Shown here: positions 25,169 through 32,444 of the stretch, in pieces
How the letters are laid out: each line of letters opens with the position of its first letter
Position numbering within the stretch: position 1 is the first letter of the stretch
DNA from: Treponema sp. UBA1793
GTDB lineage: Bacteria > Spirochaetota > Spirochaetia > Treponematales > Treponemataceae
DNA: 37,882 bases
Direction of reading: 5' to 3'
NCBI GenBank assembly: GCA_002314445.1
Contig: DCFX01000024.1
Span: 1 to 37,882, forward strand
Notes under the pieces: generated by a model
The model's database searches: none
What the model was told of the DNA's origin: nothing
The model's input: the letters and a program-made list of their open reading frames with translations, nothing else
Translations under genes and position numbers: made by a program

Positions 25169-25990
25169 TCAGGAAAGGATTCCGCCCCACCCTATATTGA
25201 GATTTCTGCAGAGGACGCAGTATTCGTCGGCGTCCTTTTTTTGTGTAAAGCCGGTAACGAACAGAGTCTTATCCGCCGGCTCCGTATGAAGATTTTCAGA
25301 CGATACCGATGCGTTCTGCACTTCATGCATGCGTTCCACTTTGAGAGCCTGTCGAACGACGCCGTCTCGGGAATCTACAACCTGCACTGCACTCCCCGCC
25401 GCTTTTTGAATTATGTCCGCCATATGGATAAAGTGAGTACATCCGAGGATTATTGTATCGCAGCCGTTTTCGGCAAAATACCGAACGGCAGGTTCAACAG
25501 CAGCTGCTTTCTGTTCGTCCGTCGCGGTGAACAGATCGTGTTCAATAAAAGACACAAGTTCTGCATCACCCCGCGCAAATACGGTACAATCGGACGCAAA
25601 ATCGTGTTCGAGACGTTTTATGTAAGAATGCCTCACGGTAGCGTTCGTCGCAAGAAGTCCTATATGCCTGTTCTTCGTTATCTCCGCTGCAACTTTTATT
25701 GCGGGAACAGTACCGACAATCGGGAGCTGCGGATAAAGTGAACGAAGGTTGTCGAGAGCTGTTACGGAAATAGTGTTACAGGCGACAACAACAGCCTGCG
25801 GCTGCCATTTCTGCATGATAAGGGAAACAGCCTGCGAAGCACATGCTGTAATCTCTTCAGATGTTTTTTCACCGTAAGGGAAATTAAGTGCATCTGCCAG
25901 ATATGTGCATGTCATTTCGGGACATTTCTGCTTAAGATAAATCATGTACGGAATACCACCGGTACCTGAATCAAGGAACGCAAAGTTCAT
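25169..25990 (-). CDS. murI: glutamate racemase
   Basis: 273 residues, the usual MurI size; it supplies D-glutamate for peptidoglycan. The two catalytic cysteines are visible: Cys71 in VVACNTISVTAL and Cys184 in ILGCTHF, together with the N-terminal DSGTGGIPY (7-15), where most members have DSGVGGL. The ATG overlaps the stop of the zinc-ribbon gene (ATGA), so translation is coupled. The 3' end meets the icd stop with no gap. Confidence 0.92.
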   Translation of the reverse strand: MNFAFLDSGTGGIPYMIYLKQKCPEMTCTYLADALNFPYGEKTSEEITACASQAVSLIMQKWQPQAVVVACNTISVTALDNLRSLYPQLPIVGTVPAIKVAAEITKNRHIGLLATNATVRHSYIKRLEHDFASDCTVFARGDAELVSFIEHDLFTATDEQKAAAVEPAVRYFAENGCDTIILGCTHFIHMADIIQKAAGSAVQVVDSRDGVVRQALKVERMHEVQNASVSSENLHTEPADKTLFVTGFTQKKDADEYCVLCRNLNIGWGGILS

Positions 25991-26286
25991 ATACAGACGA
26001 TCCCGCCGAAGAGACTGTTGAATGCATCGCGGGCTTTTTCTGCCTCATTGTTTTCCTTGATACCTTTTGCTTCAAAACTGCTTTTCGGGGTAAAACTGTT
26101 GCAGAAATTAGCGGTCTCCTTATCTGCAACAAATTCTACCACAGTTTCCCTGCAGTCGTAATGCGCTCCCGGTGCGTAGTAGCTGCAGTTCCGGCAGCAG
26201 TGAAGGTCAGCTCCGCATTCAGGACACAACGATCCCCTGTATATCGATTCAGCCGTATCTATCGGTTTTCCACATTTCCAGCACAT
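25987..26286 (-). CDS. zinc-ribbon protein coupled to murI
   Basis: 99 residues. The N-terminus carries a clear zinc-ribbon pattern, MCWKCGKPI (Cys2, Cys5) and LCPECGADLHC (Cys21, Cys24). A second cysteine cluster follows, CCRNCSYYAPG with a later YDC. The C-terminal third is charged and helical. Function unknown. It overlaps murI by 4 bases and is first in that operon. There is no ribosome site; TTGCGC-17-TAAAAT ends 6 bases before the ATG. Confidence 0.8.
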   Translation of the reverse strand: MCWKCGKPIDTAESIYRGSLCPECGADLHCCRNCSYYAPGAHYDCRETVVEFVADKETANFCNSFTPKSSFEAKGIKENNEAEKARDAFNSLFGGIVCI

Positions 26287-26292
26287 GGCAGT

Positions 26293-26321
26293 ATTTTAAT
26301 CATTTGACTAAACAAGCGCAA
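26293..26321 (-). promoter_or_regulatory. promoter of the zinc-ribbon/murI operon, leaderless arrangement
   Basis: TTGCGC (26321-26316), 17 bases, TAAAAT (26298-26293), 6 bases to the ATG at 26286. It overlaps the divergent promoter at 26304-26332. Confidence 0.5.
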
Positions 26322-26332
26322 TACCGTACCAT
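26304..26332 (+). promoter_or_regulatory. promoter of the pentapeptide-repeat gene, leaderless arrangement
   Basis: TTGACT (26304-26309), 17 bases, TACCAT (26327-26332), 6 bases to the ATG at 26339. No ribosome site. It overlaps the opposing murI-operon promoter. Confidence 0.5.
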
Positions 26333-26338
26333 AAAAGC

Positions 26339-27004
26339 ATGTATACGTTGAATAAGTGCCTTGTACACTCGTGCAAAAATCTTGCACTTTCTACTTTTGA
26401 TGAGGACGGCAACATTACAGACAAACAGAATTACTGCCTCGACCATATTCCCGATCCCGGAAAAGTAAAAGAACAAATCTACAACTATATAAAGACGCAT
26501 GACGTTATAGTCGGCCTTAATACTGCCGGAATTACGTTTGCAGACATTGATCTTACAGACAAGCGGTTTTACGGATGCAATTTCCAGCACTGTACATTCA
26601 CTAATCTGCATTCCAACGGGCTGCGCAGCCGCATGAGTATGTTCGATTTTGCAGTATTCAGCGATTGTACCCTGCTCAACTGCAACATGCAGTTTACGTC
26701 ATTCGGCGGCTGTACGTTTTCACACACACTTTTTACAGGCAGCGATATGGTTCAAAATAATTTTAACGGAATGCAATCCTTTCAGTCATCGTTTGACGAT
26801 TCAGATTTGTACAATTCGCGTTTTATCCGCGCAAGACTGGTAAACACATCATTCCGCAACTGTAATATAAAGAAGACGATGTTTCTTGACTGCAGGCAGG
26901 AAAACGTATCGTTCAAAATGTCAAATACACGTGAAGCTGTCTTTGACCGCGGAGGAAGCGCGCTTTTTCAAGGGGTTGACCAGACCGGAGGTGCTGTCTT
27001 TTGA
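26339..27004 (+). CDS. pentapeptide-repeat protein with N-terminal zinc-binding motif
   Basis: 221 residues. The N-terminus holds a Cys7-x4-Cys12-x20-Cys33-x2-His36 set (KCLVHSCKN ... YCLDH) that should bind zinc. Residues about 65-205 are degenerate pentapeptide repeats (A/C-[D/N]-[L/F]-x-x, for example FYGCNFQHCTFTNL, FSDCTLLNCNMQF and FRNCNIKKTMF), predicting a right-handed quadrilateral beta-helix. Some family members mimic DNA and act on gyrase, but most have no known role, and nothing here shows which applies. The stop overlaps the start of the metallo-beta-lactamase gene (TTGA), so the two proteins are made together. Confidence 0.85.
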   Translation: MYTLNKCLVHSCKNLALSTFDEDGNITDKQNYCLDHIPDPGKVKEQIYNYIKTHDVIVGLNTAGITFADIDLTDKRFYGCNFQHCTFTNLHSNGLRSRMSMFDFAVFSDCTLLNCNMQFTSFGGCTFSHTLFTGSDMVQNNFNGMQSFQSSFDDSDLYNSRFIRARLVNTSFRNCNIKKTMFLDCRQENVSFKMSNTREAVFDRGGSALFQGVDQTGGAVF

Positions 27005-27609
27005 AAATCTATTTTCATTTGAATCTCAGTGGTTTTTCCAACTGTTATGTTATAGCAAACGAAGTCATCAAAGAAGCTGTAATAATAGACCCGGGACAGA
27101 TTACAGAAGAGATTATCGACAAAATCGAGAGTGATTCTTACAAACTTACCGGCGTTTTCATTACTCATAATCACGGAAGCCACGTTCACGGACTGAAGAC
27201 GCTGCGGAAAATCTACACGCCTAAAATTTATGCGGCTGACTGGGAAGTTGCCGGCAACGACACGAACGTTATAACGGGAGACGGAAAAGTGCGTATTGCA
27301 GGACTTACCGTGCGTTATATGGCGCTCCCCGGCCACACAGCCGACTCAATGGTATACAAAATCGGTAACGTCATTTTTACAGGCGACACGCTTTCTGCCG
27401 GAAAAATCGGGACGACCAACAGCAAATATTCAGAATTCATACTACGCAACAATATCGAGCGGAAAATCTTTTCACAGCAGGATGCAACAGTCATCATGCC
27501 GGGACACGGACCGCCGAGCTGCGTCGGTGTTGAAAAACTTTTTAATCTGGACATAGCTCATGTATCGGAAAAGGAAGCAGTACCGGTCATACCTTTATCT
27601 GACAAGTGA
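27001..27609 (+). CDS. metallo-beta-lactamase-fold hydrolase lacking the motif Asp
   Basis: 202 residues, glyoxalase II-like. The start is TTG overlapping the preceding stop, supported by GGAGG about 10 bases upstream. Metal-site motifs: THNHGSH (55-61), PGHTADS (His112), FTGDTL (Asp129) and MPGHGP (His169). The canonical HxHxDH is HNHGSH, with Ser60 in place of the Asp that normally binds the second metal and helps activate water; the other ligands remain. It may be a one-metal enzyme or altered in chemistry. Substrate unknown. Its last 15 bases overlap the 3' end of the convergent HExxH gene. Confidence 0.85.
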   Translation: MKIYFHLNLSGFSNCYVIANEVIKEAVIIDPGQITEEIIDKIESDSYKLTGVFITHNHGSHVHGLKTLRKIYTPKIYAADWEVAGNDTNVITGDGKVRIAGLTVRYMALPGHTADSMVYKIGNVIFTGDTLSAGKIGTTNSKYSEFILRNNIERKIFSQQDATVIMPGHGPPSCVGVEKLFNLDIAHVSEKEAVPVIPLSDK

Positions 27610-29421
27610 AACCCTGCCGCATGAAAGTCCCCAGTTGTCGAATGCATATTCGTTGAGCACTCGGGCTGCATCTTCAAACTGCATACCGTTATTTTTTCGT
27701 ACGTATGCAGCGAGTTCCGGTATGCCCTTCATAACGGATCCGCGGTTTGCAAGGTGTACAAAATAATCTGCGACTTCGGGCAGCGGCTGCTGCATGAGGT
27801 ATGCCATGAATTCATTATGCACAAGATATGTATCGTTCGTATCGTAGTCCAGATCGCTCTGTGTGTGCCAGAATTTTATTAAAAAATCAAGAGACGTCTG
27901 ATCCATTGTGTAAAAAACTGCTGCAACAGCATTACGGAATTTTTCATCAGTAAAGAATATTCCGTGCCATCCCTCGTGAGCTATAAAACGCCTGCGGAGC
28001 CATAAAGGCGAATCCTGCGAGACTGATACGACGGCACCTTTTCCCGCTTTGTAACCGCCTGTGTCCTTTTCAATCACTTTATTAGCGAGCAGGATATCGC
28101 GCAGGAGATATTCCTTTTCATTCAGTTTAAAATTCTCTGTGGCTGCTTTCGTAAAAAAAGATGCAAGCGTTTCAGCACTGTAGTCATGAGCATTGTACGC
28201 GTGCTTGTTTTTAAGTACGTCGTCACTTACGAGTGTGCCCCTGTAGCCTGTCTTTTCCGCATAAAATGCAAGACGGCGGAAGAAATCATTCTGTATGTCA
28301 TAAGTACGTGTATCAAAAAAAAGCACACCCGGAAATCTGTCCCACTCGAACAATTCATAATCTGCTGTACGCCAGTTTCCTGTGGGCCAGTCCATAATGA
28401 AACCGGGGTCTGTTTTAAACGGAACAAGCACATGTTTTCCGGCCGGCGTAATAGCGCCGCTTTCACCGCGGACCATCATAACAGACTGGACTTCATAGGA
28501 ACTGTCGTCTGTTTCTATACGGGCAAAGGGATTTCTCAGCGCAGACGTATGAATCTGGTAACTGTTCATATTCTTTACCCTGTACAGCACATATTTTTCT
28601 CCGCCTGCATTTATGGAAAAGGTCGCGGGCTTATCAGGCGTGCCGAAATCCTCTGTGCCCCTGAAAGACAGGTGTATGTCAGGCATAACGGAAGACGATG
28701 TATTCTGTGAAGGAAACACCATCGAACAGCCGGAAAAATCTACCGATAATGACTGTGCATTTACTTTTCCGCCTGTCGGTGCAAATCCGTAAAAAGAAAC
28801 TGTTCCCGATTTATCCCAGCCGACAGCAGCTTCTCTGACGGCTGCCCCTGTTATTGATACGGGTACTGCAGTATAAATGAAAAAACCGTCCGGCAGTGTA
28901 TCATCTTTTTTAAGTTCATCTTTCTGCACTGAAAGAGAAAGAGAAAAATCTTTCATGCCTCGCAGATCCGCACTTACAAGCGGACGTTTATTAATTTCCC
29001 CATAAATCGAACCGTTTTTCTTAAAATCCCGGGCAAAAAGAAAACCATACATAAAAGGCATTTCTCCCTGAGAAGCAAGAGAATCGTATGCCTTTCCAGG
29101 CTTTACATGAATGCATATGACAACAGCTGCGTCGCCGTATTTATTAAAATATTCAAGAAATTTATTCTTCTGGAATTTTGTGAATTTATAATAGGCATAG
29201 CCGGCTTTTTGTGATGAAGAGCGTGCATTCCCGTTCAGGGCACGGAGTTTCTCCGAAGGTGTGTGCATTGCAGGGGGAAATGAAAGCTTTACGGCAGACG
29301 ACGGCGACAAATATTTTTGTACAACCAGAACAAGGTCGGCAACAAGGAATATACAGAGGACGCTCAAAATGATTTTCTGTTTTTTTGTCAATGCATTCAA
29401 AAACAATTTTATGGAAAACAT
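27595..29421 (-). CDS. membrane-anchored protein with HExxH metallopeptidase motif
   Basis: 608 residues. A single N-terminal membrane anchor or uncleaved signal (about 16-35) precedes an extracytoplasmic region. Residues 45-390 appear largely beta-rich with no domain I recognise. The C-terminal part contains HEGWH (482-486) at the end of a helix and HNEFMAY (535-541) 49-55 residues later, the spacing of a gluzincin zinc site with Glu537 as third ligand. A role in cleaving envelope or host proteins is possible but is inference. The ATG has no ribosome site and follows TATATT by 6 bases. It diverges from the orphan gene at 29470. Confidence 0.78.
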   Translation of the reverse strand: MFSIKLFLNALTKKQKIILSVLCIFLVADLVLVVQKYLSPSSAVKLSFPPAMHTPSEKLRALNGNARSSSQKAGYAYYKFTKFQKNKFLEYFNKYGDAAVVICIHVKPGKAYDSLASQGEMPFMYGFLFARDFKKNGSIYGEINKRPLVSADLRGMKDFSLSLSVQKDELKKDDTLPDGFFIYTAVPVSITGAAVREAAVGWDKSGTVSFYGFAPTGGKVNAQSLSVDFSGCSMVFPSQNTSSSVMPDIHLSFRGTEDFGTPDKPATFSINAGGEKYVLYRVKNMNSYQIHTSALRNPFARIETDDSSYEVQSVMMVRGESGAITPAGKHVLVPFKTDPGFIMDWPTGNWRTADYELFEWDRFPGVLFFDTRTYDIQNDFFRRLAFYAEKTGYRGTLVSDDVLKNKHAYNAHDYSAETLASFFTKAATENFKLNEKEYLLRDILLANKVIEKDTGGYKAGKGAVVSVSQDSPLWLRRRFIAHEGWHGIFFTDEKFRNAVAAVFYTMDQTSLDFLIKFWHTQSDLDYDTNDTYLVHNEFMAYLMQQPLPEVADYFVHLANRGSVMKGIPELAAYVRKNNGMQFEDAARVLNEYAFDNWGLSCGRVSLVR

Positions 29422-29427
29422 AGCATA

Positions 29428-29433
29428 AATATA
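29428..29433 (-). promoter_or_regulatory. -10 box of the HExxH gene, leaderless arrangement
   Basis: TATATT on the minus strand, 6 bases before the ATG at 29421. The -35 region is poor. Confidence 0.4.
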
Positions 29434-29454
29434 CTACACTGTTCGACTTAAAAT

Positions 29455-29463
29455 TGCTATACT
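29455..29463 (+). promoter_or_regulatory. extended -10 promoter of the orphan gene at 29470
   Basis: TGCTATACT is an extended -10 element ending 6 bases before the ATG at 29470, with no ribosome site. It lies back-to-back with the HExxH gene promoter. Confidence 0.45.
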
Positions 29464-29469
29464 TTTTCT

Positions 29470-29931
29470 ATGGTCGTTTTCATTCCACATCCTTCAGAAG
29501 AACTCATCCTCGTACAGACGCAGAAAGCGCTGCTTGCCGCTCTGAATAAAAAGGAACCTCTCTGGTATCCAGAGTTTCCGCTCTGGGTATTGCCTGATCT
29601 GCAGCAGGAAAAAGCAGATGCGGCATCGTTCCGCGGTGCTGTTTCGTCGATGACAATATATATGCCGGAGAAAAACAGAAACACCATTTTTTTTCCGGTG
29701 GAAATACGGCTGAATGACGGAAGGCTGCTGAATGGCAATATTGCGGCAGGGAAAAAAAATGATAACGACAGCCTCTGTGCGGCTAAAAACAGCAACAGGG
29801 AACGCCTGCCGGCGGAACTTTTTCCCCTCGTGTGCAGAGTATTCCGTGCAGCCGGCGCGATATTCACGACGCTGCCGGAAAGCGGCCGCACATGGAAAGT
29901 AACGCAGTCGTTCTGGATAAAAACAAAGTAA
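29470..29931 (+). CDS. hypothetical protein
   Basis: 153 residues that I do not recognise. There is no signal peptide, membrane segment or metal motif. The N-terminal half is rich in aromatic residues and Pro (EPLWYPEFPLWVLPDL); the middle is charged and possibly disordered (GKKNDNDS); the C-terminus looks beta-stranded. It is supported as a gene by its promoter-ATG arrangement and because it fills the interval exactly up to 3 bases from the convergent ilvN stop. A longer frame on the opposite strand (to 29457) is less likely: it overlaps ilvN and has no promoter. Confidence 0.6.
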   Translation: MVVFIPHPSEELILVQTQKALLAALNKKEPLWYPEFPLWVLPDLQQEKADAASFRGAVSSMTIYMPEKNRNTIFFPVEIRLNDGRLLNGNIAAGKKNDNDSLCAAKNSNRERLPAELFPLVCRVFRAAGAIFTTLPESGRTWKVTQSFWIKTK

Positions 29932-29934
29932 CTG

Positions 29935-30426
29935 CTATTTGAGGATTTTTTCGCCGCGCTCCATTGCGTTAAGACCTGTTCTTGCAAATTCAAGGATGCC
30001 GAACGGCTCAAGCAGCCGCAGGAGGCTTGCAATTTTGTCTCCACTTCCGGTAGCTTCGACGATGACGGAGTTGATACCGACATCCACAATATGCGCCCGG
30101 AAAATATCGCACGTTTCTATGATGACCGCGCGGTTTTCCCCGCTTGCTTTTACCTTGACGAGCGCCATTTCACGCTCGCATGTTTTAGCTGCATCGCAAT
30201 GCTGAATCGAAATGACTTCTACAAGTTTTGAAAGTTGCTTTTCAATCTGTTCGAGAATATATTCGTCGCCTTTTACGACAATAGTCATGCGCGACTGCCC
30301 GGGATTACCCGTTTCGCACACGGTAAGAGAATCGATATTGTATCCCCTGCGGCTGAACAATCCTGAAACACGGCTCAGAACACCAGCGTGATTCTCTACC
30401 AAAACCGAAAGAACATAACTTTCCAT
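29935..30426 (-). CDS. ilvN: acetolactate synthase small (regulatory) subunit
   Basis: 163 residues, full length for IlvN/IlvH. N-terminal ACT domain with the family opening LSVLVENHAGVLSRVSGLFSRRGYN (about 5-29) and TVCETGNPGQSRMTIVV; the second half is the usual IlvH C-terminal domain (LLEPFGILEFARTG). It binds the catalytic subunit IlvB and confers valine feedback control. No ilvB is present in the window, so the subunit is genetically separated from its partner. It is last in the thrA operon, 23 bases after the DAHP synthase fusion, with an AAGGAG ribosome site. Confidence 0.93.
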   Translation of the reverse strand: MESYVLSVLVENHAGVLSRVSGLFSRRGYNIDSLTVCETGNPGQSRMTIVVKGDEYILEQIEKQLSKLVEVISIQHCDAAKTCEREMALVKVKASGENRAVIIETCDIFRAHIVDVGINSVIVEATGSGDKIASLLRLLEPFGILEFARTGLNAMERGEKILK

Positions 30427-30449
30427 TCATGAATCTCCTTTCTTACAGC

Positions 30450-32426
30450 TTATATACTTTTCTCGGCTTCTGCGTAAATACCGAGCAAGCGGACATCTTC
30501 AGCCTGAACTTTAAGCGCAGCCAGCATGGTCTTCACATAGCCGGCAGCATCTTTTCCTGTCGACTTGAGTTCGGCATCCGCATAAAAACGGTATCTCCAC
30601 GGCTGTCCGGGAATGGGTCGTGACTCGAGGCGCGTAAGGTTCAGGTTGAACGACTGGAACACACCAAGACTCGAATATAATGCCCCTGGTTCATTTTTTA
30701 CGCAGAACATGAACGAAGCCATGTTCGGTTTAAGTCCGCCTGCACAGCGGCAGTTATCGGCCATCTGTTTTGTTTCCGTCGAATCTGTAAAATGATTTGC
30801 TGCAATGACGACAAAGCGGGTATAGTTGGCGGCATCGTCTTCTATGCCATCCTGAAGTACATCAAGTTTATAATACGCAGCATTGACCGCACTTGCGATT
30901 GCTGCATTCTCCGTTGATCCTGATTGTGCAACGTCGCTGGCCGCAGTTGCCGTTGAATTGCTGTCGATTTTGTTCCAGTCTGCATGCTGGGCAAGAAATT
31001 TTGAACACTGACTTATTGCCTGCGGATGTGAATATACTGTTTTTATGGTGTCTAAAGATGCTCCTTTTACGCCGAGCAGAGAATGCTGGACGCGGAGATG
31101 TATCGCACCGACAATGCTCACATCTTCAAACTGCGTAAGGTTGTCATAATTTTCAAAAACGGAACCTGCAAGCGTGTTTTCAATCGGAACTATGCCGTAG
31201 TCTGCCAGTCCGTCTGCAACAGTCTGGAACACCGCGCGGAATGAATCTACAGGGAGAGCCTTTACACAACCGTCAAAATAACGGCCGATAGCCTGTTCTG
31301 CGAACGCCCCGCGTTTTCCACCGAATGCACAGACAGTGCCTTCGTGTTTCGCCGCACTGTCTGCAAGCTTTGCAGGTCTTTCGATACTGCGCAAATGCGT
31401 AACTGACTTCCCCACTACAGGTGCCATAGCTTCAATGTCGCGCATAAGTTTATCGAACTGTTCCGGATAGAGAGACTGTGCACCGTCTGACAGCGCCTTG
31501 TCAGGGTTGCAGTGAACTTCAACGATAATACCGTCCGCTCCAGCCGCTATTGCGGCAAGTCCCATCGGTGCAACTTTATCGCGGATGCCGACCGCATGAC
31601 TCGGATCTACAATAATCGGAAGATGTGTCATTCCGCGCAAAATCGGAATTGCAGAAAGATCAAGTGTATTGCGCGTAGCCCGTTCATACGTTCGTATACC
31701 GCGCTCGCACAAAATAACCTTATCAGTTCCCGAAGAAAGAAGATATTCCGCCGACATCAGCCACTCTTCAATCGTTGCGGAAATACCCCTTTTCAGAATG
31801 ACAGGTTTCCCCAGTTTTCCGAGCCGTTTCAGCAGTTCAAAGTTCTGCATGTTGCGCGCACCGACCTGATATACGTCGATGCCGTGATCTTCCATAGTCT
31901 GAAGGAATTCCGCAGCAACCACTTCCGTTACGACAGGCATGCCGTATTTATCGCCTGCTTCTTTGAGCAGTACAAGCCCCTCTTCTCCAAGTCCCTGGAA
32001 TGCGTAAGGGGAAGTGCGCGGTTTGTATGCGCCGCCGCGCAGCATGACAGCCCCGCTTTCGCTTACGCGCTCTGCGACAGACATCATCTGCTCGCGTGTC
32101 TCGACAGCGCAGGGACCGGCTATTGCGACGATGCGCTGGCCGCCGACGCGGACAATCTGCCCCCTGTTGCTTGGAATTTCAACTATCGTATTTTCAGGTT
32201 TGAACTCACGGCTTGCCATCTTGTACGGCTTTGAAATGGGAATGACACGTTCAACGCCGGGAAGTATTTCAACCTCACGCGGATCGACTTTAAGTTTACC
32301 GACCGCAGCGATGATAGTCTCTTCCTCGCCCTTTATTTCATTTGTTTTGAAATTATTTTTTTCAAGAAAATCAGCAAGCTGCTTTTTCTCTTCCTGTGTA
32401 ATATTCTGATTTAAAACTATAACCAT
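30450..32426 (-). CDS. bifunctional DAHP synthase-prephenate dehydratase (AroF-PheA fusion)
   Basis: 658 residues joining the first step of aromatic synthesis to the dehydratase step of phenylalanine synthesis. Residues 1-70: ferredoxin-like regulatory domain of type I-beta DAHP synthases. Residues about 90-340: DAHP synthase barrel (AGPCAVE 103-109, KPRTSPYAFQG 135-145, GARNMQNF 189-196, CERGIRTYE, DPSHAVG). Residues about 363-545: prephenate dehydratase (GKRGAFAEQA, VPIENTLAGS, catalytic TRF at 536-538). Residues about 570-655: ACT domain with PGALY (580-584) and ESRP (601-604), the phenylalanine-binding motifs. No chorismate mutase segment lies between. The ACT domain could let phenylalanine act on both activities. 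GGGAGG precedes the ATG; thrA ends 18 bases upstream. Confidence 0.92.
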   Translation of the reverse strand: MVIVLNQNITQEEKKQLADFLEKNNFKTNEIKGEEETIIAAVGKLKVDPREVEILPGVERVIPISKPYKMASREFKPENTIVEIPSNRGQIVRVGGQRIVAIAGPCAVETREQMMSVAERVSESGAVMLRGGAYKPRTSPYAFQGLGEEGLVLLKEAGDKYGMPVVTEVVAAEFLQTMEDHGIDVYQVGARNMQNFELLKRLGKLGKPVILKRGISATIEEWLMSAEYLLSSGTDKVILCERGIRTYERATRNTLDLSAIPILRGMTHLPIIVDPSHAVGIRDKVAPMGLAAIAAGADGIIVEVHCNPDKALSDGAQSLYPEQFDKLMRDIEAMAPVVGKSVTHLRSIERPAKLADSAAKHEGTVCAFGGKRGAFAEQAIGRYFDGCVKALPVDSFRAVFQTVADGLADYGIVPIENTLAGSVFENYDNLTQFEDVSIVGAIHLRVQHSLLGVKGASLDTIKTVYSHPQAISQCSKFLAQHADWNKIDSNSTATAASDVAQSGSTENAAIASAVNAAYYKLDVLQDGIEDDAANYTRFVVIAANHFTDSTETKQMADNCRCAGGLKPNMASFMFCVKNEPGALYSSLGVFQSFNLNLTRLESRPIPGQPWRYRFYADAELKSTGKDAAGYVKTMLAALKVQAEDVRLLGIYAEAEKSI

Positions 32427-32444
32427 TTGAACCTCCCTGTCTTT

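Noticed and set aside
29457..30089. A 210-codon open frame on the minus strand
   Set aside because: It is antisense to the 29470 gene and overlaps ilvN out of frame, is Ser/Arg-rich like a frame shadow, and has no promoter or ribosome site.
31512..32234. A 240-codon open frame on the plus strand inside the DAHP synthase fusion
   Set aside because: Antisense to a strongly conserved enzyme, Arg/His/Cys-rich, no ribosome site; a shadow of the real frame.
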